DNA of 64,000 nt from Datnioides undecimradiatus. Taxonomy: Eukaryota; Chordata; Actinopteri; Lobotiformes; Datnioididae. The stretch spans positions 310,001 to 374,000 of the forward strand of contig WARS01000012.1 in the NCBI GenBank assembly GCA_008933995.1, read 5' to 3'. Below the pieces are notes generated by a model. That model saw nothing but the letters and a program-made list of their open reading frames with translations. It made no database searches and was not told the DNA's origin. A program made the translations under genes and the position numbers. This document shows, in pieces, positions 48,833 through 60,900 of the stretch; within the stretch, counting starts at the first letter, position 1, and each line of letters opens with the position of its first letter.

Positions 48833-51394
48833 CTGTAAGAGAAGCAGATTGCAGTGTGAGGAGAGGGCAGGTCTGACCTTCACAGGGTGACAAGCTGAAA
48901 TCTTGAAACTGATCATAAAACTAATTAACCCCCCCCAAAAATAGAAAACGGCCTCACGTACACTTGTAAAGATGTCGTATCCATATTTTTGGAATAACAG
49001 ACACTAAAAGCATGTTCTCCATTTTGGACAAGTCACATCTCAAGTGTACCAAACACTTCCTGCTCTGTCTTTCTGTCTCAGTGGGAATATTTTGAAATAT
49101 ATATTAGTTTTTTGTGCAAACTTTTGCACACAAACTGTACAAGTGCACTTTCTTCAGTGTCGGGGGGGGGGGCGGATTACTGTAGCAACGGGAAGTGTTT
49201 TTTAAATTCTTAGTTCTTAGATGTTGAGGTAAATAGACGTGAAGTTGTAGGCAACAGTACCCCAGCATGCTGCCTGCCAGTGGGGTCCACTCAGCCAATG
49301 CAATATTCATTAAGACATTCTTTTTTAAATGCTGCTCGTCAGTTGTAGATGTAAACACATTAACGCGCAGTTATAAAACATCCCCGACAAGGCACCTGAC
49401 AAGCTTGTCAGTGGTCACTGTCATTTTCCTGTCCCTTGGGTTGGGAATGAGAAGAGAAAGCAAAAAAAAAAAAAAAAAAAAACGTAAACCAAATAAGCCC
49501 CCCACCAAAAAAAAAAAAACCCCTCCTGCCATCAACGTAGCCATACTGCTACAGTATTAGCGTTGAAAAATGAGGGAGGTAGACGATGAATCAGGGAAAA
49601 AAAGGAAAAGAAGTGAAGAATCTTTGCATGGATCAAAGACAGGCTTTCAAGCGCACCAAACAAATCCGGAATAAACAACGCAGTTGCTGACTGTATTACA
49701 CTACACAGGTGCCGCACACCAAAGGGCCCACGTGCTGAGCGCCTGTTTGGGGGGGAGCAGCGCAAAAAAATGGGCTGCATCTGGCAGCTAAACAAGAGAA
49801 GAGAGAGACAGAGAGAGAAACAGAGAGGAAGATGGAGAGGGAGAGACAGAGAGAGGGGATCAGGGAAAAGCAGAAAAAAGAGAAAGCACTGTCAAATGAA
49901 CGACGTTCGTCTCCCATTCATCCCATTCCTTTTACCCCCCTACACTGTAACTGACTCAAATGTGTCTCTTCCTGCCTTCATTAATTTCTAATCTGGGACG
50001 AGACAGATTGAAGGATACCCAGATTAAACAGTGCAGTCAGACAGTCACATGTGACAAATAGGGCAGATTAAAAGACTGAGTGCAGGTATTAATAACCATA
50101 AAAATACAAGCCCTCCCCCGTCCCCATTGGAGAAGAACAAGGGATAAACAGGAAGGGAGTTGTAGCGGAAATCTTCTGTTAAAGAGACAAATAAGCACAT
50201 CTATCCATCTCTGTCAGGGTGGTGGCTCTGTTTTTTTCAAATAAATGAGTGTGACAAGGACTGCAGCAGCACAGTTTCTTCTTTTTTGATGGCAAGAGCA
50301 TTATTGGAAAGGTTTACAACGGGTAAAAAGATGGATGAGGTGGCGGGGAGAAGAGGCCTCGAGTGAGAGCTTCGCTGAAAGACCGGGAAATGATCATACA
50401 CATTGCATGGAGGTTTGTTTTTCTAAACGGAACCGCATGATGAGGGGTTTTTGAGACAGATACTGATTTCCAATTACTCACACAGTGGCCAATGTAGTGA
50501 GTTTCTGAGCTGAAACATGGAATAGACCTTTTCAATGTGGATCGCGCAGCGATATGACCGTGCAAAGGCGCTCAGAAGCCTGATTGTATAAACAAATAAC
50601 TCATCATTTAAATGCCCTTTAGGTTACTTTATAGTCATACAGTATATTTTTTGCATATTTGCCTGAAGAAACAGTCACATGTCAGCGCATATTGACAACA
50701 TATGCGCTGCGAGTTGAACAGGCCACACGGCTGATAGCATAAACCTGACTGATGTATCAATTGGGCTGAATTTGCAATCACGGTTTGTCGTAAAAGTGAG
50801 AACGAAACGCTGAAACAAAACAGACGCAGCGGCATTGAGCTACCTTTCAGTGGACAAGAACTGAGCCGCGGTGGATTCGGGTTCCTGTCAATTGTAGGCT
50901 GCTGTAAAGAGCACAGTGCTGTGATACTGTGTGATATGACACCAAGGTTTTCAGTGGTGCTCTGTAAGTACAAACATCCACCTCGGCATGTTTTCCAGGC
51001 TGAGGGACTGCACAGAGTGAATGTTTGCCCTTGACAAACGTAACAGCTGCTGAATAAAAACTGCGCATATACATTTCTTTATCGTTACAGTAAGTTTTTT
51101 TTTGTACAATCGCCATACTTTTTTTTTTTAAATAATTGCTACAAGAGAGCTACAATGCACAACCTTGATCAAGAAGGAGACCTTTCTACTCTCTGTAGAG
51201 AAAAGGGCATATTCCCCAGAGCTGAGACAACCTCCAGCTTGTGTCATTACACAAGTTGGTAAACAAATTCTGCCGAATAAAAAAATGATTATATGTTAAT
51301 GGCTGAAAAACAAATCGTATAACATTGAAGACACCACGTTGACTGACAAAAACAAAACGAAAAAAAAAAAGTTTCATCGCAGCTTGTTAAGGGA

Positions 51395-51620
51395 AAACAT
51401 TTTCCTTGGCTGTGCGGCCATTAAGGTCTCCAGAATCTCTCATCATTCCTTTCTGGGTTTCCCCCCACCACACTGCGCCATTAGAGGCGTCCACAGCACC
51501 TCCCGAGGGAATGCACGCCGTTTATTGTCTTTATCATGCAGCTTCCCTTGCATTACTCATTCTCTGGCATGTATCTACATTTCCATTCATCTTATTTAAG
51601 CCATGCTGTCCAGTGGTCTG
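51395..51620. promoter_or_regulatory. Candidate conserved noncoding element
   Basis: A complex block contains GCGGCCATTAAGGTCTCC, GCCGTTTATTGTCTTTATC and CTTATTTAAGCCATG. It is clearly bounded by A-rich low-complexity DNA on the left and ordinary intron on the right. Function is unproven. Confidence 0.3.
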
Positions 51621-51786
51621 TGTAAAACTTCATTAGTTACAGGGGGAGAGAAACTTGTTGGGCAACAAATGGCTCAATTTATTGAGTTAAAAGCAAAAAA
51701 AAACCCCCAAAAAACAAGTAGAGAACGTAGAAGAATAATGAAAAGTTGCTTGTGTAACTGACTACTCCCATAATGTGATATACTCT

Positions 51787-51787
<1 letters not shown>

Positions 51788-51820
<33 letters not shown>
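51788..51820. repeat. (TCA)11 trinucleotide repeat
   Basis: This is a perfect 33-bp TCA/ATC tandem array. It is not a CRISPR and not coding. Confidence 0.97.
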
Positions 51821-51821
<1 letters not shown>

Positions 51822-52059
51822 GGAGAAAAGGCTTCCACCCCAAAACTGTCAGCGCCAGTGAACTGCGCTGCTCCCTCCAGTAACATTATCCGAGCTCACG
51901 CTGATGTGGGATTATTTTGATAATCAGTGACCTTACCTTGCACGTCGGTGTGTGAGATTTGGCAATTTTTGACATTACAGATTACATTTTTACATGAACT
52001 TTAACTGAAAAAATGACGGCTATACAATATTTTTCAAATTAAAAAACGTACAGCTGCTG

Positions 52060-52320
52060 GAACCAAAGCAGGAGAGGAGAAATAATTCAGCGTTAATGCC
52101 CCTGACTTGTTGCTCGTTAGTGTATAAAACATCCCCCCCCTGTTTAAACAGCTATTAACAATTTAAATAACCCCGGCCCAGAGGCCTTGCTCTGACTCAC
52201 TTGTTAAAGATCCCCATCCCCCAAGGTCCATTTAACAAGCCCATTATTCTATTACATTACACTCACACCAGCACCAGGGAGCCTTAATTTAACTCATTCC
52301 TCTAATGTTACTGTAGAAAA
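52060..52320. promoter_or_regulatory. Candidate conserved noncoding element
   Basis: It contains AGCTATTAACAATTTAAATA, CATTTAACAAGCCCATTATT and GAGCCTTAATTTAACTC, clustered homeodomain-type cores in unique sequence. A C run at 52133-52140 interrupts it. Confidence 0.25.
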
Positions 52321-53285
52321 GAATTAGTATAGGAAAAGTTGAAGGCGTGAGTTAGATTGAAGGGGAAACAGCATCGGGATCAGTCACACTACTGACACGG
52401 CACAGTCTTTATCTCAGCATTTTTCTAATAATAATAATAAAATAAAAAAGTGTTTAATGGAAAATTAACTTTACAGGTGTATGCAGCAATGTAATCTGTA
52501 ATGCTAGAGCAAGCACCACTGAACACGCCAAACAGAACTGGAGTGAAGCACTTCGACTCTCAAACGGAGCTGCAACCATCGACGGTCAATTTGCCTTTCT
52601 CAGTGGTAAATCGTATATGTTTGCACTGTGGAAGGTTGGTCGAACATGATGGTGTAAGATATTTGATGACATCATCTTGGGCTTTCTTCACAACAAAATA
52701 AAAATAATATTAAAAAAATAACCCGCAAATAAATTGATAATGACAAGCCGCCATTAGTTGCAGCACCCTTATCATCAGGTGCTCGGGTAATCATTCATAA
52801 TTCTGTGTAAAATGTAAATATCACAAACTGCCCATATCTGCACAGCCATGCTCAGAAAGCCAGTTGAGGTGCTGCTGTCCAAACCTCCACAGAGTTCCAC
52901 TTTTTCCTGTCCATGGACACATTTAATTGGAGGCATCATCTATTTTACAGCAGCTGTTTCAGAGCAGTTACACACCGTCTAAGGGCTCTGTCTCTCTTTC
53001 TGTGTTGCCTTTTTCTTTTTTGCCCTGCTCCCTCCGTCCCCAGAGCTGAAAGGGTACAAGACCTGACAGTGGTGTGCTCTGAGGCTCAGCACAGCTCCTT
53101 TTCATTAAGCAGTTGAGACCACTTTTTGAAGGTTACCACACACACTTGTATCCAGACGCGAGCCACACACTCCAACAAACGGGCTATGGAAACCCATGGG
53201 AGGGTTGAGGGGAAGTAAGGAGGAGCCTGATAAATGTTAGACCATACATTTTCTCTCTCTCTCACACACACACAAGCTCTGTCTA

Positions 53286-53310
53286 ACACACACACACACA
53301 CACACACACA
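53286..53310. repeat. CA microsatellite
   Basis: This is a perfect (AC)n of about 25 bp, preceded by a shorter CT/CA run at 53252-53274. Confidence 0.95.
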
Positions 53311-53454
53311 GTGCAGCAGTCAACTTATATGCCCGTGACTCCCAGGTGAATAAAGTTACCTGTCTTTGTACACTTCCAGAGAAGCTTTTTTTAAGGACTT
53401 CTCAAGTCTACAACTGCCTGGTGACACACTTTCATCACCTCCATCAAAGTTGTA

Positions 53455-53535
53455 CCCACAGTGGGATGTATTTGTAATGCTGAGCCCACAGGCCATGAGG
53501 CTAGCGCCTTCGCGCTGAGCTATAGCTCAAAATAA
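53455..53535 (-). mobile_element. tRNA-like SINE fragment or tRNA pseudogene
   Basis: The minus strand reads GAGCTATAGCTCAGCGCGAA, then GGCGCTAGCCTCATGGCC, then TGTGGGCTCAGC. ATAGCTCAGCGCGAAGG resembles a Pol III A box with a D arm, and AGCC...GGGCT could be an anticodon-like stem. The position of the B box is degenerate (CATTACAAATACATCC). This fits an old tRNA-derived SINE head better than a working tRNA gene. The family is unknown. Confidence 0.35.
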
Positions 53536-54089
53536 AGAGGTGCCAAGTGCTGGGTCGCAGGGGGGGCATGTAGCATCTGGGGGCTCTGCGATGTTATGAC
53601 AGGTTAATTATAAAAATAACAAACTTTATCACGTGTTAGTCGGGAACTGTTACTTCGCAGGACAGGCAATAAAGTATTAAAGCAAATGAGATTCCCAGTG
53701 TTTCGGGAGGGATAATGCAGTTTTTTCACTCAGCGTGTTCAACATTAACTCGTCTGTGACGGCGCACTGTAAACGTGGCATTGGGATGGTGAACTTACAG
53801 AGCGGGTGTGGCACTGGCCTGTTCTTGCAAGAGTCTGTGCACCTAAAAGGGACAAAACAAGTAATATTCTGGGCAGGGAGAAGCTGGACCATAACAGTCC
53901 ATCCTGCCTCAGCCCGCTTCCCTTTGCATGTGCATGAGTGGTGGTGGGCAGTCAGGGTGGATTTCTGGGGCCTTTCTTCACTCCGCCAGGCTCTGTTTTA
54001 TTCATCGCCTGCGCCCTGACCCCGCAGAGCTCCTGTTCTGACAAATCACTTCTGATTAAGACAGATCTCTGTTAGTCAGCCACTCAACT

Positions 54090-54330
54090 TGCCCTATTCA
54101 TCATTCCATAGAAAATATCCCCCCCTCCTCCCCCGTCCCTCCTCCTCCCGGCTCGTTTGCCTGTCCGTCAGACCGAAGCAAGGCGCAAAAGAAATTTCCG
54201 CCGCTGTTTTAAATGGCTGATTATAGACAATTGGTGGATGGAGAGACGTAAGAGCGTCTTATGGGTGATAAGACGCAACTTTAATGGGTATAAATGACCG
54301 GGCCCGTAGGAGAGCAGCTGGTAATAGAAC
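54090..54330. promoter_or_regulatory. Candidate conserved element with perfect palindrome
   Basis: A unique block contains GGCTGATTATAGACAATTGG, then the inverted repeat GCGTCTTAT/ATAAGACGC (54254-54276, 5-bp centre), then AACTTTAATGGGTATAAATG. CDX/HOX-type TTATGG and GATA-type GATAAG motifs lie within the palindrome. The architecture looks like a developmental enhancer, but conservation is untested. Confidence 0.4.
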
Positions 54331-56099
54331 CATTTGTTTAAAGCTGAACCAGGGTGGAGAGAATTGAAAGCTGCATTTTCCTTCTATTTGAGCTCCCCCT
54401 CCTCTTTTCCCTTCACCTCAGCCTCAAAGTCAAATTCTCAGATCACCAGATTTACATTTCTTTTAAACAGCAAAGTCCCCTTCATCCTCATTCAATGAGA
54501 ATTGATGAGGCTTGGAAAGGAATAGTTTGTTCGACATTTATGAAATTACCCCTACCTACACGTCCCCGCGGACACTGTGCCACAGACGCTCTGCCACGGC
54601 CACTCGCACATAACTCATATTGCTTTCTGTGGGTTAGTGACAATGTAAACTGAATATTTACTGTAAGTTTAATTACCAGTACTGTCAGATGTCTCAGAGC
54701 ATTCATATGCAAAGTTATGCCATAATAAAACTACAGAAAACTCCTTACGCTGTGCCAAGGCATCTAGGCAGCCACAAAGCTATTGTGTTCAAATTTCTGA
54801 CAAACCAGATTAAATTAACCTGAACGACAACCCTGCTGGTGGCAAAGGGCTGAGAAGCAGGCGGGGTGAGTGGCGAATGAGGGTTCCTACAAGCAAATTG
54901 CCTGGACTTAATCAACCAGTCTTACTGAACCATCCAAATGAAAACTAATGGACTTGGGTGCTTGCTGTGATTGGCCCACATGCAACAATGTGTGGGCAGG
55001 AGCGCTGCTTTCTGAGGTCCTCAATTAAAAAAAAAAACAACAACAAGGAATTTCTACAGACGGCTGGTCAGCCTATACACCTATTCTACATGTGGATCCC
55101 GATTGGTCAATTGTGAAGCTCAATCAGAGTGGACTTATTAATTCCATTTCCAGCGCTGGCAAAATGATTTTTTCATGTGTTCATTAAACTTGGTCAAAAT
55201 CGTAAAAAATGTATGAACTGACGAATTAAAGCTCACATCAGAATGAGCTAATTTGCGTATGCATTATTCATAGCGCTGACATTTGTGTCATACAATTGTG
55301 CTCGCCACATTGCCACTAAAATATAAAAAAGTAAATAGTACATGAATTAAAAAAAATAAATAAACAGCAGTACATCAAACTTTATCCAACCAGTCAGCCT
55401 AAATAATAATAAAAGAGTTTAAGTGCTTTAGTCTGCAACTTAAATAATTTGATATAATCATCTGCTGAGTAGCTGTCTAAATGGTGGTGCCACAGCATAT
55501 GGGCATTGTAAAAACGTAATGACCGAATCTAAGCTGAAGGTCAAAGTTAGACAAAAATCAAATGGACGCGCATTTTATTGGATTTGGAAAACAAACGCAC
55601 TGAGCAAATTTGAGCTCTGCCGATGGAGCCAAGACTGGAGAGACTTAAATGTGGGAGAGAACAACATGTCAGTTCGTCCTAATCAAACACAACATCTGAT
55701 TTAAAAACCCCCGCTGCAACTGACTGAGGAGAAAAGTTTGCCAGTTTGTCGGAAATGGACTCGGGGAGCGATATGTGGAGGAGGCGGGGAGAAGAAAGAG
55801 AAAACTTGACGTTCCTCTGGTTCGTTTTCAACAGTTTAGGAGCGTTAATCATCACATTACTGTTGATTAAAGGCTTTCACGTCTCTAATCAGAACGTTGA
55901 CAGGCAGATCAAAGAGCGAAACACAAATTTCTTGCCTTTTAATTATCTGTACAACACCACACCTCGGGCAGCTCTTCCCTGCCTATCTCCTCAAACTCAG
56001 CGAAAGACTGCGAAGGGAGATCTAACACTCTACAACAGTTCATTATCCAATAAAACGGGAAGATGGGGGAGAGAAAATGCGCGCGCCAACACACACTCG

Positions 56100-56340
56100 C
56101 ACACAATTACACCCACCCGCACACAAAGCTTTAAGGCTTTATGATTAGTGAAGACCTGGGGGAGGCCCGCAGTCTTCTTTATTAACATGTCCCGAATTGG
56201 AACACCTTAATTATGTTTGTCAAAATTGGACTTGGCGTCAAGCTCATTTGCATGTTTTGACAAGGCCTGTTGGGAGCCTCCCTCTATTTTCCTCAGAGTT
56301 CTAGGGGTATTTAGCACTTCTCAACACCTACTGATAATAG
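56100..56340. promoter_or_regulatory. Candidate conserved noncoding element
   Basis: It contains GGCTTTATGATTAGTGAAG, CACCTTAATTATGTTTGTC and GCTCATTTGCATGTTTTGAC (a perfect octamer ATTTGCAT). It is unique, complex sequence between a CA-type repeat and ordinary intron. Confidence 0.33.
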
Positions 56341-58691
56341 GTTTTTGTTGCTAAATGAATGAAATAACTTGTTAAAATGTGCTCGTTGGACTCGTCCCCA
56401 CCCAGCCCCTACTGTTTGCGAGTTAAAGTTAGAACTGATGCAAACGCTGAGTGAAGTGCACACAAAGGAGCCTCGAGACTGTCTTGATCAACGCTTGATC
56501 ACCGCGCCTGTTCGAACTGACGAGGATGTGACGCCTTCAGCAGCCCGACTGTTCCTGCCCAGCTGTTCCCTGTCAAGTGGTTTAGACATGAAAAAAAATC
56601 TGTGCTACTTTTAGAAAAGAGTTGGCATCGCTTTGGAGGTTCTCAAAAGTCCTGCGTGTTCCTTAGCACATTCGTCGCTACAACAGATTGCTACCTGACT
56701 CGTGATCACATCCTATTTGAATATAAGAAAGCGGCGGACCACTCCCCCCCCCATTAACAGCTCGCTAAATGAATCCTCGTTACGTCGACGATATGTAAAA
56801 CAAGCATGGTCGAAAAACAAACAAACAATCTGTGGGGACACAGGACTGTCGGCAGCAATTTAGCAATGGAGGAAAAGGAGGGCATGAAAGCGAGACATCA
56901 AACATTAGCCTGAATGGAAGGCGCAGACCATTAGAAGTGGTTGCACTGACAGGATCTGACAGTTGGAAACACTTAAAGATTATTTTCCTCAAACTTTGAA
57001 TTCATTAATACTCAAGAGCTGAGGAAGGGCTCCCAAAACGCAGCGAAAAAAGGGAGAGAAGCTGGTGTTGAAGCTGGCTGTGGAGTGACAGGTTGTACCA
57101 CAGAGGCCAGTTCAATCTCTGTGAATCAAGCTCACGTTCTTGGTTCCAATTAGTATTGTAACTGGTTTCCTGGTTACATCTGTTGTGCTTCGTGTCTCGA
57201 TGAAATTTGATTTTGGAACATAAAGGCCAGGTTTGCAAACACTTTTCATCTGAGATGCAGTAAATCAATTAATGCAAACTAATGACAAAAACAAACAAAC
57301 AAAAACAAAACAGAGTTGATGTAATTTAACAGCAATGTGTTGTTACAGTTATGTTCACGTGCATAGTTTAGTGTCTGGGGATCGCTTTGTGTGTACCTGC
57401 CCAGGGGGACTGCAGAGGGAAATTGGCTAAGAGCTAAACCCTGCACACGTCATCTCTTCTAATTTTGAGTTTCATGCTATTTTGAATAATATTTTAATAT
57501 TAAATCATCAAAACACCTAGCTTAAGGCTAACCTAGTTTGAGTGCACTATTCTAGTAGTTCCAAAAGGTCTTTTGTGGTCTTGGGAATGGGAATATTCCC
57601 CAGTAGGAGGAGCAAACAGACCTCCAATGGGACCAAAATTGGTGATTTTACACATTAAACACTAAATAGTTCTCAATATTCCCAGGGTTGGTGAAGGACT
57701 AATGACAGCTAACAATGTTTCTATTTCAGCTAGATAATTACATAAATACATTTCCTTGATTCAATCAATTAGTTGTCTTGAGCTGACTAAACACAATCTT
57801 GGAAAATGTCAGTAGCATTCAACAGGAATGCTTTTTGACTGAATTCAAGCTGTCCTACTTACGATCGTAAAGACAATCTAACATTCGGCTGCATTTACCT
57901 AAATGATCATTTCCGAATAAGCAGCTCAAATAACAGCTTTATATATTTAGAAAGTGTGTAGAAAGTGATGTGTTGACAGAAATTCCTTTCCTTTTTCTTA
58001 AGGGAAGAAAGGCTTGTTCCACTTTCTTAGTCATAACGTGAAAATAAAATGCTAATTTCTTGTAAAATAGCTGATATTCTATGTTAGTATCAGAGGTATA
58101 CATTTCGTTCCTCTTATTCATTGATGATACATCAAGTTCTCTTTAGCAATAAGGTGCTCTTACAATTTCTTTTGACCAAGCAACAGTTGCAGCCTGTTAT
58201 GGGAACACTGCATCTTTGTGTCTGCTCTGACGGACAACACAAACAGAAGTTTGTGTTTTACTTTCGGGTAATACCATCGCACTTCCCTGCTCTGGTTAAA
58301 GGAAAATAATACTGCTATTATAGGGGGAATACGAGGCACAGAGGGGACTCACAAAAGAGAGACACATCATGCGCCTCATTTAACAATGACCGGGGCCACA
58401 GAGTTGAAGGCAGATTATTGTCAGCTTCCACTGTGAATACACACAACATGGCACGACATGTCAGGGAATGTCAAAGCTCTCGCATGCAGTACGCATTGTC
58501 TATTTTGTGCTTACTTTACATTGTGTCTTGACAACATGTGGCCATTTCGAAGCAAGTTTTGAAGATTTTAGTCTTTTAGGTGTCCTCATTGAAAGTCTCA
58601 TCTTAAAAATGGGATGGAAATACCACAGATAAGACTTCCTCGATGTACAGTGACAACAAGAGTGCAGCTCAGAAAGCATTTTTAAAAGAAA

Positions 58692-58790
58692 AACCCGACC
58701 CGAGTCCAAGAGACTAGTAACCTAGCCCGACGTTAGCCCGGCAGGCATCTTGTTTTCTCTTATGTCCGAACACGATCTGAACCTGACGCG
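58692..58790. repeat. Possible diverged interspersed repeat
   Basis: Recurrent units of the type CCCGACCCGAGT, AGCCCGACGTTAGCCCG, TCCGAACACGATCTGAACC and TGACGCG suggest an old copy of a fish repeat rich in 'cccgaaccc' words. Ends are not defined and the family is not assigned. Confidence 0.3.
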
Positions 58791-60689
58791 CTTATGTGGG
58801 GTAATACACCAAGTTTCAGTCATTTTGGCACGAACTTGACTGTACTGATGGCGTATAAATTATTTCAACATGCACATTATGATACACAATGTCACAAACA
58901 TTTAAAAATGTAATATGATGTGACCGAACACACCCTACACCGTATCTATGCTGCAGCGAGGACGACATGAGAGCAAGTCCTTCAACGACTCAACCAATTA
59001 CCACAAGTGCAATCTTCAAATCTGACAAAGCTAAAACAATTTCTTCATTAAACAGTTTAAGCCAAAGGCAACTCCACGTCATTGCTTAATACTGATGTTC
59101 TGTATATTGTACTACTAGAAATCCAGAAGGCGATTCACAAAGAACTACACTATATCTAACATCTCCTGCCCCCCCAAACATGCAGGCAAAGGCACATGTG
59201 TTGAATTCCTGTTTCTGTCTGACATAAATGTAATATAACACTGTGCACCACTGCCGGGGTGTCTCCTGTTCCTCATCATAAACTGACACAGGCTTAACTG
59301 AATACCCAACGCGCCTGCCACCATCTTCCACACTAATGAAGCATATCTAAGTTTTAAGACATGGCAGAACTAATTTAATCTACCTTCTAAGGGACCTCAG
59401 CACCATCAAATTAATTATTCATAAAGGACATGATATTATAACTCAATTGTCAACGCAGTAGCTGGCCCTTTTTTTAACCTTCCCCTGCCTGTCGCTCTCT
59501 TTTGTCTTGGACTCTTTCTTTTAAAGCAAGTCCTTCGCTTTTAATCTATAACTGAGCAATACACATTGTCATTGTTGCTGCTGAACAAAATTGCTTTTTT
59601 TCAGGTTTTTTTGAAGTTTGCCGATGAAGGTGACAATAGGGTAGGGGAGAGTTTCTACGATTGGCGCGGCTCCCTGTGGACTTTTACGGTGTGCTGATAG
59701 GAACAGCTTCACCATGGAGAAAAGAGACAGACGCACAGAGAGAGTCATCAAGTCTGTAATAACACAACCTTAGATACATTTTATGTTCCTCTTATGAATA
59801 ATGTATGCCTTGTGGCAAAGCTAATCTTGCCATAATGTTGCTTAGACAGGTTGGCCACCAGGAGGTGGGACAACATTTCTTCTACACACCCCCGGTTCCT
59901 TTAGCCAGGTGTCATTTTCTCTTCAGGGGTTGGATGATGGTATGCGACCCTGTCATGACTGACAGGAACAGCAGCAGCCAGGCATGGCTACAACACCCTA
60001 TAGTGAGAAACTAATACTAATATGCTGATTCCTCACATAAGTATGTGAGTCCTCTGTGCAAACCAGCATGTGGTCCTCACAGCCAGGCAACCAAAAGAGA
60101 AATAACCAACAAGAGCTCTAATGTTTTCAATAAATTTAATGCGACAGTGTCCGTGTGCAAGCACAAAGTCTGCACAAAAGATGCTACACTCCACGACATG
60201 TAATGCTTCTAAAAACAAACATACCGTATGTGCACCTCTGCTCCCCAAATACACAAGCAGACGCGCGCACACACACACACACAGGCCACATGAGTGTAAC
60301 AGCTCTACGGCGGGTCAGAAGAGAAGACGCACTCTTAAAACCACAAGAGTACGACCAAGTCTCACAAACGCACAACAAAACAAAATTAGCTAACGGCAAT
60401 TTTGGCAGCTCTAATTTAAAATATCCATCATGGTTTTATCCAGAACAGAGCAAACAAATTAAAGATTCAAGTTCAGGTACATCAAACCTGTGTTTTTTTA
60501 GTAAAATGACTCAGTTCAGATGGGTGTCAGTGGCCAGCAGTCATAAGGTTAGGCTTGAATACAAGAGTATACACTACAGTGAACTGCATTTTGAAATAAG
60601 AGGCTGTCAATTAATGTAAAATATAATTAGGTTTCAGATGCATATAACAAAAGTCATTAATAATCCAGTGGCAGTAGATCTCCAGCAAA

Positions 60690-60900
60690 CATCATCACAG
60701 CTTAGGAGATAGGATATGATACAGCGCCGCTATTACAACTGCAATATGAGCCGTGACAGTGGGCAGCCTTTGCATGCGCCAATCCCTGATTGTAATTGAG
60801 GCCGACGCGTGACAGCCCCCCATGTGCCCTCTCCGCAGTGGCCTGGGGCATAGGGCGTGCTGACAGAGGAGGCACCGGAGACAGTGGCACAGGGTCCCGG
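60690..60900. promoter_or_regulatory. Candidate conserved noncoding element
   Basis: A balanced, unique block contains CAGCGCCGCTATTACAACTG, GCAGCCTTTGCATGCGCCAA and CCTGATTGTAATTGAGG. POU- and homeodomain-type motifs occur. Three overlapping minus-strand open frames cover it, but none has a recognisable domain or splice context. Confidence 0.3.

Noticed and set aside
51788-51820. CRISPR-like array
   Set aside because: It is a plain TCA trinucleotide microsatellite with no spacers.
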